Of a stretch of 64,000 nt of DNA, positions 30,174-40,364 are shown one piece after another. The notes under the pieces were generated by a model. The model worked only from the letters and a program-made list of their open reading frames with translations, searched no databases and was not told the origin of the DNA. The DNA is from Nothophaeocryptopus gaeumannii. Taxonomy: Eukaryota; Ascomycota; Dothideomycetes; Mycosphaerellales; Mycosphaerellaceae. The stretch is taken from positions 248,001 to 312,000 of the forward strand of contig JASISA010000029.1 in NCBI GenBank assembly GCA_031771865.1, given 5' to 3'. Every line of letters starts with the position of its first letter. The first letter of the stretch is position 1. The translations under genes were made by a program, and so were the position numbers.

Positions 30174-30626
30174 TTAGGAGGTGGATCCACCACCCAAGCG
30201 CGTCACGCGTCTGTGGCAAGGCACGGCAAGGCTGTCACTTCACCTTTCACGGAGCGGCAAACGGCAGCGATCTATCTTTTGCGCCATACTCGCCACACTC
30301 GCCATCCATCCAGCGCAGCCGCGTCTCTGCTGTGTCTGTGTCTGTGTCTGTGTCTGTACCTGTACGACCCGATGAGGCCACCATTCGCTGAGCGCCCGCC
30401 AAACATCCAGAGCCCGGCCTCGCGAGTGGCCGAGTGGGAGTGAGAGTGGGAGTGTGAGGTGACAGTGACGCGCCCGCTCCGCCTGTCTCTACGCCCCAGA
30501 CCCAGCAGTATTCACCTGTGCGACAGCGCTAGCTCCATCATCTGCGAACCGTCGCATTTTCACCTGCCAAGCACAAGCAGCTCTGGAGTTGTATCAACCC
30601 TAGTGCCGCCTCTGATTCTCACGAGG
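30174..30626. other. promoter and leader of the ULS1-type gene
   Basis: It contains a TGTGTC hexamer microsatellite at 30331-30364. The coding frame is open upstream of the chosen ATG to about 30459, but without an earlier ATG. Confidence 0.5.
30331..30364 (+). repeat. (TGTGTC)n microsatellite
   Basis: About five near-perfect hexamer copies, the last ones drifting to TGTACC, in the leader of the SNF2/RING gene. Confidence 0.8.
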
Positions 30627-33600
30627 ATGGCCTCCTCCTCTTCTTCATCTTCACCTACCCTCGAGGAGATTCTCGATGACATCGCCTTCAACAATGTGCG
30701 AATAATGTCTCTGGACGAAAGCTCGGACACGTACGAAGCACAGAAAGCCGAGATTCACGCTGATCAAGACCGCCTCATGGACCTTTACACCCGCTTGTCC
30801 GGACCTTCTCCGAGCATTCAACATCCTCAACAGCAACACCAGCAAGACCAGCAACTCCCGCACGGCATGGATGGCGCGAGTGACAATAGCGGATGGTGGC
30901 AATCAGCCATGGATGGACGTCCGGGCAGTAGTCACAGCAGCAACAGCGCCATGTCTGCAGATCCGTACGGCGGCCCAAGCATGAACGCTGCTCAGTATCA
31001 AATCGGCCCTGCACCCACAGCTAATGGCTTCAAGCGTGCACGGCCGCAGTCCTCCTCCTACCTCGATGCATATGAGCACGCCGCAAAGCGACCCACACCG
31101 AATCCATCAAATGCTGGCACGCCCACCTCCTCGACCGACTCCTTTGAGTTTGTGGAACGCAAGCCCGGCGAGCGCGCACGGATCCGACAGCGGGCGGCAG
31201 AAGCTGCACTTCAGCGGCAACGAGATGCGACGATTCAAGATGGAGCGTTTGCACGTGCAATGCAGCAGCCACGTGCCAGCTTTACTCCAGCACGTTCATC
31301 TTCTCGATCATCTGTGCAAACGACACTGAACCACAACGGCGGCTACGCGCGACCTCCATCTATCAAGCCTGAGCCATCATCCTCACGTCAACCTTCAAGA
31401 TATCAACAACAGCCGTCCGGCTTGGGGTATCCGCCAGCCACGCCGCAGATGGCGCCTCCGCACATCAAGTCAGAGAGTTTCGGCTACCAAATGCCACTGC
31501 AGCTGGCTTCTCGGCCTAGGAACCAGTCCAATGCTGTTGTGGATCTCACCGGCAGTGACGACGAAGACATCGAGGAAATTGCGCCGACTAACTTCACGCC
31601 AAGCAACCGCCGGTCTGCGCAGCCGCCAGTGAGACAGACTCCGATTCCATACCAGATGCCTGGTGCGTTCCCTTCCTCCAACCCGGCTAGCAGCCAGTAC
31701 GGATACGGACAAGGTGCTGTCTACGGTGGAGCCGGTCCCCCTACCTTCAACGGACCTACGACGTTCAACGGCTCTACCTCCTGGAATCAAGCCACACGTT
31801 TGGCCCAGAACGTTAGAGATGGAGCGCAGCGTTTCGGTGGTCAGATGGTGAATGAGCTCAACCACCTGGTGTATGGTGGTCGCGCTCAGCCGATGGACTT
31901 GGATGATGACGATGATGATATAGTCTATCAAGGTCATCGCCAGCTTCCTGGGTACCGGCCTCCTGGCTACGGAAACTATGCTGGACAGGAGTCCCTCTAC
32001 CAAGATCGCTATGATGCATTCGCGAATTACGATCCCAGCAAGTCAGCCGAGGAGATCCAGGCTCTACTTTCGAATATTCGCCCAGACGAAGACATGCCAG
32101 CGCACTTGCGGGTTCAGACACCCGAAGCTATGGCAGTGAGACTGCACAAATATCAAGAGCTGGGCCTGACCTGGCTGAAGCAGCAAGAGGAGCATTCGAA
32201 TAAGGGTGGCATCCTCGCAGACGATATGGGTCTTGGGAAGACGATTCAGATGCTCGCCTTGATGGTGGAGCGCAAGTCGCAGGACCCGCGGTGCAAGACT
32301 ACTCTCATCGTCGCGCCTGTGGCTCTGATGCGGCAGTGGAAGCAGGAGATTCAGAGCAAGCTGAAGACTGGACATCATGCACTGACAGTCTTCACACATC
32401 ACTCACAACGCAAGGCAAAAGACTTCAATGAGCTGCGGATGTATGATGTAGTCCTCACCACCTACGGCAGCATTGCATCGGAGCTCAAGAAGTTGGAGAA
32501 ATTCGCTTTGCGCCACAAGGCAGATCCAGGCGCCATTCAGACCCCATCCGAGAAGACCGTTCTCCTCGGCGAGAACGCGCACTGGTATCGTGTCGTACTT
32601 GACGAAGCGCAGTGCATCAAAAATAGGAATACACAAACGGCCAAAGGCGCCTGCTTGATTAACGCCAAGTACCGCTTTTGTGTTACTGGCACGCCCATGA
32701 TGAACAACGTAGAAGAGTTCTACTCACTCATCAAATTTCTGCGCATCAGACCTTACTGCCATTGGGAAGGCTTCCGCAAGGATTTCAACACACCACTGCG
32801 TTCCCCCAATGATGACATCCGCAATTCGGCCATGCAGAAATTGCAGATATTGTGCAAGTCGATTATGCTGCGACGAACCAAGGACAGCACATTTGAAGGC
32901 AAGCCCATCGTCAAGATGCCTGGTCGAGTCACTGAAGTGGATAATCCGGTTTTCAGTCAGGATGAAGCGGATCTGTACCAAGCTCTGCAATCCCAAAGTC
33001 AACTTCAGTTCAATCGGTATCTGCGAACTGGCACAGTCGGAAAGTCATACAGTGCCATTCTCGTGCTACTCCTGCGCCTTCGACAGGCCTGCTGCCATCC
33101 TCACTTGATCAAAGACTTTGGCGTGGAAGCCGCCGCCGATATGTCTCAAGACCAAATGCTAGAGTTTGCCAAGCAACTGGATGGAGACGTGGTCCAACGC
33201 ATCAAGGAAACGGGTGGTAACTTTGAGTGTCCCATTTGCTACGACGTGACTCTCAATCCGGCAATCTTCATCCCTTGTGGACACGACACCTGCTCGGATT
33301 GCTTCTCCCGAATTGCCGATCCCGCTAATGCGTTACAGCGTGGTGAAGAAGCTGGATCCGCGCGCTGCCCAAATTGCCGCGGCGCCATTAATTCGAAGCG
33401 TCTGACAGACTTCAACAGCTTCAAGAAGGTACACATGCCGGAGTTGCTTACCGAGGAGGAGCGCGCAGGATTGGGAATTGAAGAAGCGGAGGAAGAGGAC
33501 GACAGCGAAGAAGAGGACAGCGACACTGAGGACGAGTCCGAAGAGGAGGACGAAGACGACACGCTTGATGGTTTCATCGTCAAGACGGACGATGAGTCCG

Positions 33601-34478
33601 AGTCTGACCCTGAGGATCTGGATGTCAAGCCTGCAAAGATCAAGAAGGAGGGCAGGATCAAGCAGGAGGAAGGCATGGCAGGTCCGTCGAGCGCAGGCCC
33701 GTTCACTGCCAACGGCAAGAAGCCGAAGAGCAAGAGCAAGAAGGGCAAGTCGAAGAAGGGCAAGGGTAAAGAGAAGGAAAAGAAGAAGAAAAAGGTCAAG
33801 GGCGCAGTGACGCTCGCGGATCTGAAGAAGCAAGCCTCACGCAGCAAGAGCGCCAAGAAAAAGTACCTTCGCCGCTTGCAGAAGACATTCGTCAGCTCTG
33901 CCAAGATCGAGAAGACCATGGAGATTCTGAGTGGAATCATGGCAGTCAAGGGTGGTGAGAAGGTCCTGATCTTCAGCCAGTGGACCTCGTTGCTGGACTT
34001 GCTCGAGATTCCCATCAGTGAGGCCGGATATGGCTATCGCCGTTACGATGGTAGCATGGATGCGGGCATGCGCGCCGACGCAGTCGATGACTTCCGTGAG
34101 GAGCGTGGTGATGTCCGCATCATGCTGGTCTCGCTCAAGGCTGGCAATGCTGGTCTGAACCTAAACATGGCGTCCCAGGTCATCATCCTGGACCCATTCT
34201 GGAACCCATACATCGAGGAGCAGGCTATCGACCGTGCTCGCCGCATCGGTCAGAAGCGTGAGCTTGTCACGGTTCACCGCGTCTTGATTGAGAATACGGT
34301 TGAGGACCGTATCATCGAACTGCAGGAGAAGAAGCGACGACTTATCTCCGAAGCTCTCGATGAAAAGTCCTCGCAAGCAATCTCTCGTCTTGGCGTTCAA
34401 GACCTCGCCTACCTTTTCGGTATCACTCACGATCCATCGCAGAACGTCAACTACGTCCCACAACAGCAGCGTCGCTAG
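30627..34478 (+). CDS. ULS1: SNF2-family ATPase with internal RING finger (ULS1-type SUMO-targeted ubiquitin ligase)
   Basis: A single exon of 1283 residues. The order of parts is: a disordered Gln/Ser/Pro-rich N-terminus; a SUMO-interaction-like motif VVDLTGSDDEDIEEI near residues 304-318; the SNF2 ATPase core with DDMGLGKT near 531 and DEAQ near 658; a C3HC4 RING near 868-915 (CPICYD, CGHDTCSDC, CPNC); a very acidic then Lys-rich linker; and the helicase C domain with IFSQWTSLLDLL and ARRIGQKR near 1203. In yeast Uls1 this combination uses ATP hydrolysis and ubiquitin ligation to remove SUMO-modified proteins from chromatin. The start at 30627 is the first ATG in the frame. The RING between the two ATPase lobes and the SIM justify the assignment, although the Rad5/Rad16 branch shares the layout. 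Nuclear location is inferred. Confidence 0.85.
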   Translation: MASSSSSSSPTLEEILDDIAFNNVRIMSLDESSDTYEAQKAEIHADQDRLMDLYTRLSGPSPSIQHPQQQHQQDQQLPHGMDGASDNSGWWQSAMDGRPGSSHSSNSAMSADPYGGPSMNAAQYQIGPAPTANGFKRARPQSSSYLDAYEHAAKRPTPNPSNAGTPTSSTDSFEFVERKPGERARIRQRAAEAALQRQRDATIQDGAFARAMQQPRASFTPARSSSRSSVQTTLNHNGGYARPPSIKPEPSSSRQPSRYQQQPSGLGYPPATPQMAPPHIKSESFGYQMPLQLASRPRNQSNAVVDLTGSDDEDIEEIAPTNFTPSNRRSAQPPVRQTPIPYQMPGAFPSSNPASSQYGYGQGAVYGGAGPPTFNGPTTFNGSTSWNQATRLAQNVRDGAQRFGGQMVNELNHLVYGGRAQPMDLDDDDDDIVYQGHRQLPGYRPPGYGNYAGQESLYQDRYDAFANYDPSKSAEEIQALLSNIRPDEDMPAHLRVQTPEAMAVRLHKYQELGLTWLKQQEEHSNKGGILADDMGLGKTIQMLALMVERKSQDPRCKTTLIVAPVALMRQWKQEIQSKLKTGHHALTVFTHHSQRKAKDFNELRMYDVVLTTYGSIASELKKLEKFALRHKADPGAIQTPSEKTVLLGENAHWYRVVLDEAQCIKNRNTQTAKGACLINAKYRFCVTGTPMMNNVEEFYSLIKFLRIRPYCHWEGFRKDFNTPLRSPNDDIRNSAMQKLQILCKSIMLRRTKDSTFEGKPIVKMPGRVTEVDNPVFSQDEADLYQALQSQSQLQFNRYLRTGTVGKSYSAILVLLLRLRQACCHPHLIKDFGVEAAADMSQDQMLEFAKQLDGDVVQRIKETGGNFECPICYDVTLNPAIFIPCGHDTCSDCFSRIADPANALQRGEEAGSARCPNCRGAINSKRLTDFNSFKKVHMPELLTEEERAGLGIEEAEEEDDSEEEDSDTEDESEEEDEDDTLDGFIVKTDDESESDPEDLDVKPAKIKKEGRIKQEEGMAGPSSAGPFTANGKKPKSKSKKGKSKKGKGKEKEKKKKKVKGAVTLADLKKQASRSKSAKKKYLRRLQKTFVSSAKIEKTMEILSGIMAVKGGEKVLIFSQWTSLLDLLEIPISEAGYGYRRYDGSMDAGMRADAVDDFREERGDVRIMLVSLKAGNAGLNLNMASQVIILDPFWNPYIEEQAIDRARRIGQKRELVTVHRVLIENTVEDRIIELQEKKRRLISEALDEKSSQAISRLGVQDLAYLFGITHDPSQNVNYVPQQQRR

Positions 34479-36113
34479 TCATCGCCGACTCGCTTTACGA
34501 TTTCGACACTTCTCGTGTCTCTTTACTCTCGAAACGATCATGTATCATTATCAAGGCCTTGGCGTTCGGGATTCTGGGTTATTATGGCGCTCACGCGAAG
34601 AAGGAACACTCACGTGTCATGGTCTCATATGCATATCACCGAGGCAGGCGTTTCAGGGGGTCGAATGGAGCACAGTGAGATGAATAGTGATACCCCACAA
34701 CAACGAAACGCTGTAATGTGTCCATAACATGAAAATGATAGCTGATACGTACTTCTGCGCTGCTTACAACCAGTTCTCTCCTCTCCCTACATGCCCGATC
34801 GATGGCCTCCCTCCTCTTGCTTCGATTACCACGACCATACCCACCTCCGAAACTTCCCATCCTACTCCCCACCGTTTGCTTCACCACGGCCCCTTTAATA
34901 ATAATTCATCCGACTCCCCCCTTCAGAATCGCCATATACCTACCCTCTTTGGCTCAAAGCGTTTCCACCATGTACGTCCTCTGCATCCCTTTCTTTATCC
35001 CTGGAAGCTTTTCACTGTGAACGAGACGTAGCCTTTTTTTTCGCTCTCGCTCGACGCTTGATGATGTCTTGCGCTAGAGGTTGGTCAGAGAATGCTTCGC
35101 CGGAGGAGCGGCGGGAGAGGGAGATGTTGGAGCGGAGGGGAGGGAGGAGAGGAGAGGAGTTGGTGGGTTTTGGCTGTGGAGTTGGAGGCTCAGAGGTTGG
35201 TTGGTTTTCGTCGCGGGGGATTGGAGATGGGGGTTATGATATGATATGCTTGCGAAGACGAGGGGCGGAGATATTGATCGAAGGAAAATTAATCGTTTGG
35301 GGAGCGATTTCGGAGTCGGGACAGGTAGTTCTATGATTTTTTTTTCGAGGATCCGGAGTTCATGGAGAGAGTTGCATGCATGCATGGATGAGATGAGGAA
35401 TTTGTGTATATTTGCGCCCCTACTCCGATCATCTAGATGTATACGGCACCCCCTCCCTCCATTCCTATCAACTGACGTTCTGCTAGCAGCTTTGGAAAGA
35501 CTTTCGAGGGCTGTCTCACAAAGCTACCTACATGTATATGTGCCATCTCATCCAGAGACAATTTTCCTACGACTGGCGAATTTTCTCTTTCTCTTTTCGA
35601 GAACAAAGGAGAAGGAAGACATCTTCTTCCAACCAATCTCAAGTCCATGTTCATCTGACTCTGCTAGTAACTTATACTCTCCTCCCGTCCTTTGACAGCC
35701 CTGATGGCGACGACGTAGAGGGATTTCATTGGGGCGGCGATCCCAGGCGGTGCGTGCGGATGCTCTTGTGGTGCTCGAATTTGGAGATGGCGGAGGAGTG
35801 ATTGGTTGCAGGTGCTGAGTTTCCCATTTGAGGTAAAGTTTCCCCAGCCTTGCCAGTTTGAGTAGTTTGGGATTCGGGGGTGAGCCATTGCTGCTAGATT
35901 AGATGCTTGTGTGTATCAGGCGTCCGAGATGGGAATATGCATTGCATAGATGCCGTGTGTGTCTCTGCGTTGCGATGCTGAAGACAAAGACCACCGGATT
36001 TGGATGGACAAAGCCAGGATTGTGTTCGCCTGCTTCAAGCACTTCTTTTCAGACAAAGCGGAATGATGTGCAGGATGTAGAGCCCGCGGGAGTTGTCATG
36101 AGCTTCAGATTTG
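34479..36113. other. long spacer between convergent genes
   Basis: 1.6 kb between the ends of the SNF2/RING gene and the kinase-like gene. It has alternating purine-rich and pyrimidine-rich tracts (for example 35100-35220). Short frames on both strands carry no domain. I see no transposon ends or RNA gene. Confidence 0.4.
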
Positions 36114-38934
36114 CTACTCATCCTCATCAGAGACATATGAGCCCGGAGCACGGAAGCCGTTGATGCTGCCAATGTCATCCTCCTCTTCATCATCAATGAC
36201 TATGCTGTCTGAATCGACATCGGCATCCACATCCACATACTCGGGCACTGTCAGCGTCCAGCCCTCTTCAATCTGCTCCTCATCCGGGGGCAGCGTCCTC
36301 GACGTATAATGATCCGGCGGAAGTCGTGCTCGCATACTCTCCTTGAGTGGCTTCTGATACTTATACGTCGCAGCCTTATTCCCCGTAACAACACCAACAA
36401 TCCACTGAATGCCCCTACTAACTCCCCTCAGGTCTGAAGGCGGATCCACTCTCGCTCGTATCCTCTTTACCAACTCCTCAGCAGACAGCCTCTTCTCCTC
36501 ATCATCCTCAAGACAAGCAATCACAAGCCTCTCCAGCCGTCTTGAATACTGTCCATCTTCGCGTCTACACATCGCGTTGTACATGATATTGCCGACAGCC
36601 CAGACATTCGTTCGTTCGGAGAGATGGCGATCGGCATCATTCGCCTCCTGTTGAGGTGCTCGGAAACCTTCTTTGCCGTATATCACGATCTGTTCTGGAT
36701 TTCTGGGATCTCCTGTCCTTGCTGGGGCTCCGAAGACGTCGGTCCATTCGCACCATGTTTGCTCGGCGCTGCTGAAATCGGTGAGTTTGAAGGTGGGTTG
36801 GCCGGGCCATGCGGTGGTTGTGTTTTCGGGGAGGAGGATGTTTCCTAATGTCATGTCTTGGTGGATGATCTCTTGCCAAGTGGCGCGGGCAGGTAGATCG
36901 GTTTCAGGCAGCATGCCGTGTCTCATGGCGTATGCAGCGAGTGCTAATGATTCGAAGAGGGACCAGAGGGTTCGCTCGCTCAAGCGACTATGGGATATTG
37001 TTAGCTTTTGGTTTCTTTGAAGTGGTCCGCGACACTTACTCCTCTTCACTCCAATTGTACATGTCTAAAAACTCGGCGATGTTTCCATGTGCGCAATACT
37101 CGAGATAAAGCATGGACAGATGCTGAGTCCATGATATGTGAGTACCGAGACATCCGACGATGTGATTCTGTTGACTGAGCCTGCTGCCGAACAGGGAGTG
37201 TATGAAGGCTTCTCTGTGTAGTCTCTGCCAATCGGGTGCTGTGAGAGGTCTCCATTGCTCATCGTCACGCCATATTTGATCTGACAGCCAATTGTCTTTT
37301 GAGACGATGCGCTGCATTCATATCAGCCCTCGTCTTTCGTGTCTTGTGGTGTGGGTCAACTCACCTCAGAGATATGACCAGCTTCGTCAAGCTCAGCCCA
37401 GACAATCTCTTTGCTATTCGAACTCTTGCTCAGAACTCTCCTAATGCCACCCACTGTCCTGTCCGTGGCCGAACGAACTGAGCAGGACATATTGCGTCTG
37501 CCCGTAGTTCTCGTACACGCTGTTTGCCTGTATCAACGGCAAATCTCTGCATCTCCTCATCATGCTCTTGGTAGTCAAAGTTCTCAACCAAGCTCATGTA
37601 GTAACTGTAAGTTGAGTGCGCAATCATCCGTGCAGAAGATCCTCCGGCCATCGCCTGTCGGATCTTCCATTCACACTCGTGCATGTAAGCTCTTCGACTG
37701 GCGCCATGGACATGGAACAGATGACCAGCACTGCTCGTGTACGGTGGAGGAGGGAGCGGTCTGACTTTGCCACCTGGCTCAACCTCAGTCGGCTTGTACT
37801 TTCGCTCTCGCAAACAACGATCGACCTCCGCCTCAAATGGGTCGTATCGCACTTTGGCTGAGTTGCAGAAGTCATCTTCGCTCTGCTGGAGGGTTTGACG
37901 AGCCTCGCTGAACTCGTCCTCGTCCAGCTCATCGTGTGGTGGATCCATCACGGTACCGCTGTGATCGAATATTGCAAGCGCTCTCTTGACCGCTTCTTTG
38001 ATGGGCCACTCCGGGCCGCGCAGTTCGCTATCAATATTGATGTAGTCAGCAAAGAAGTGCTCCCATGCATCTTGAAGAGCTGCTCGTTCTCCCAGCTGTA
38101 CCGCATCCAATTTCGAAGACGGGTGACCGTTGCACGATATGCAACCCGCCCTGCGGCGATCGCGAATGATGTCTTCGGGTGTGGTGTGATCGCTCCATGT
38201 GACAGTGCTGTCTTGTTCGTAGCTCCTTCGATATGACAACTTGAGACCAGCTGACTGATAGCGTCCTGCTCTGAATCGTTCCGGCCTTTAAATCGAAGCA
38301 AGGTATCCGTAACATATTTTTGTAGATCGTGATGGAAGTCATCGAACTCTGAGAACAAGAACTGAGCAAGAGGAGTTATCACCAGATCATGAACGATTTG
38401 CTCTTCCCTTGCGACGGCACTCAGCAAGTGCTCGATGTACTGCCGGCTCAAGTCTGTCGCGTATGAAGCAAAGCTCGGATTGTAATGTCTCTTTCTAAGT
38501 GACTCTAGACTGCTGTGAAGCCTGGAGAGCGGACTGTTATAGGCGCGTGCCAAGGCCGGCCCTGAGGCAGTATGCCTATGCAAAGGTTCTCCAAAAGCAT
38601 CTGGGCGTTCTTCATCCTGCCCTTCTCCGGCATCTACATCCTTTTCTCGGCCTGCGCGGGTAACTATCTGGTCTTGCCTGTCCTTTGCTAGTTGCTTCAG
38701 CGTCGTGGAGAACTCAGCAAGCCTGGGCCTAAGCCTTTGCCTGGTGTTTGCGAATAGCTTCTTCCAAGTTTCGATGGATCGAATGAGATTGACAATCACA
38801 ATCTTGTCAGGCCGCCGAAGCCATTGCTTTCGTAGACTATCTTCGAAGTCGCTGTCGTCCGGAACATGCTTTCGACCATTTGCTTGGCGCTCCCATCGAT
38901 AATAAGTCTCCCAGTCTGTTTCGTTGTTCGCCAT
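36114..38934 (-). CDS. kinase-like protein with an atypical DFS motif
   Basis: Five-exon model, complement of 38314-38934, 37519-38254, 37365-37453, 37040-37311 and 36114-36987, giving 863 residues. The last two introns (53 and 52 nt) are certain because they restore coding frame with canonical signals. The first two (59 and 65 nt) are tentative. The first 450 residues are helical and charged, with no known domain. The C-terminal part is a protein-kinase fold: an HIVGCLGTHISW/LEYCAHGNIAEF hinge region, a catalytic loop HQDMTLGN at about 615-622, and LTDFSSAEQ where the canonical DFG is DFS. The tail is strongly acidic. The catalytic Asp and Asn are present, but metal binding by DFS may be altered. 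A LINE insertion ends 64 bp upstream of the ATG. Confidence 0.65.
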
Positions 38935-38997
38935 GATTATGTTGCGGTAATTAGAATGGTCGACGCGTCTACACGCAGTGAAGACGATTGCGCGAAT

Positions 38998-39009
38998 TGC
39001 AAGGTTGAC

Positions 39010-39011
<2 letters not shown>
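38998..39011. repeat. LINE target-site duplication, left copy
   Basis: TGCAAGGTTGACAA, identical to 46448-46461. It directly precedes the triplet tail of the LINE. The last two A bases could belong to the tail, so 12-14 bp is the true range. Confidence 0.85.

Positions 39012-39048
<37 letters not shown>
39011..39048 (+). repeat. (ATA)n triplet tail of the LINE
   Basis: About 12 perfect triplets at the 3' end of the minus-strand LINE. Simple-repeat tails are typical of several non-LTR retrotransposon groups. Confidence 0.85.
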
Positions 39049-39049
<1 letters not shown>

Positions 39050-40234
39050 GTATTCGAGCTAGCTACAGGCCGTGCCCCTTCTAGCATATCTACATGTTGT
39101 AAAAGAAAACCCTGTAGAAAGTGCCTACAGCGTAAAACTTCCTCCCTTCTCTGTTATGCCTTACACCCTACTGCATCTTAGGTACTATAGAACCAATATG
39201 TTTGCCCGTAGGCAGCTGGCTGACACGCCAGAGTCAACATCATCCTCCTTACTTGGGTTCGAGATCTCCGGCCTGCTCTAGGAGATGTTTGAGGGTCCAC
39301 TCGAATTGTCCTATGGGGAGATGCCTTATTGCCCACGCTGCGGTTTGTCTAGGAAACTCAGTAAGCCATCTTCTCGCGTCCTGGCATCTAGTAGCTAAGA
39401 TGAGTTCCCTTCTACTCTCTCGCATGTTTGTACAGTAGGCAAGGTAGTGTCGAGCTGTCCCTCTATCTCCACATTCGCAGTAGGGGCTAGTGTCGGGCAC
39501 CCCAACCTTGTGGAGGAAGTGAGGAAGGCCAATTGTCTCTAACCGTATCTGGAACACTATCGCGGCCTGGGCTTTGCTAAGCCCTCGATAAAGCTCCCGG
39601 GTATTGGTGTTCCATGGAGTCCTGAACGCGAGTGGGAGGATTCCTTCGCGCCTAGCATTGTCCCACTTCTGTGACTCGTCCCGCTCATACTAGCCCTAGA
39701 GGATAGTCCATGTTGCTTTCCGAGTCTTCTTTGGATCTGCTCTGTCTATGTGAGAGAGCTGGGACCGTAGGATAGTAGCCTACTCGTCTGTCTGCTCTAG
39801 TGGCGAGCTGTATGGTTTTCTTAGGCGTCTGCTATATGCCCCAAGTTGTCCGCACTTTAGTAGGATCCGCCCCTTCAGCTCTTGCATAGCCTAGTGTATA
39901 TCCGGCCTCTGCCTCTGCGCAGCCATTGCAGCTATAGCAGTTCTCTTCCTATACTCGGTAATGTCTTCGATCTAGAGTTCTTTGTGTAATAGTCGCGTTA
40001 GTGTAGCTCGGTAGGCCCCAAGGATTATCCGTAGGAATCTATTCTACATTACCCGTAGCTTTTGTTGGAGCATTTTTAAGATTCCAGTCTCCTTTCCTGC
40101 TATCCATACCTCGCTCCTGTGCATTACTGCTGGCCTGATTATTAAGATATATAGCTTACGGGCTATCTCTACCGTGGCGCCCCACGTAGCAGCAGTAATC
40201 CGTCGTAGTGCAGCTTCTAGCCGTTTTGCTTTTG

Positions 40235-40242
40235 TAAGGGTA
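40235..40242. repeat. hAT target-site duplication, left copy
   Basis: TAAGGGTA immediately before the CAGGGG terminus, matching 42461-42468. Confidence 0.92.
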
Positions 40243-40264
40243 CAGGGGTCTTGTTGGTCCGGTA
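40243..40264 (+). repeat. hAT terminal inverted repeat, left
   Basis: 22 bp, exact reverse complement of 42439-42460. The similarity continues imperfectly for about 9 more bases (GGTATGGTA against TAGATGGTA). Confidence 0.9.
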
Positions 40265-40364
40265 GGTATGGTAATAAGGCCTCCTACCATACTGACCAAG
40301 TTTAGCATGTGATCATACCATCTATACCGTTGGTTACCGACTTATTGTAGGTGAATATAGCCAT

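Noticed and set aside
33239..34015. 258-codon antisense frame inside the SNF2/RING gene
   Set aside because: It mirrors the acidic and Lys-rich linker on the coding strand, producing Ser/Leu/Phe-rich low-complexity sequence.
34479..36113. Purine/pyrimidine-rich frames up to 149 codons between the SNF2 and kinase genes
   Set aside because: Low complexity on both strands and no conserved motif; they look like chance frames in skewed DNA.
39072..39281. Plus-strand frames over the LINE 3' region
   Set aside because: They are antisense to the LINE coding strand and carry no domain.
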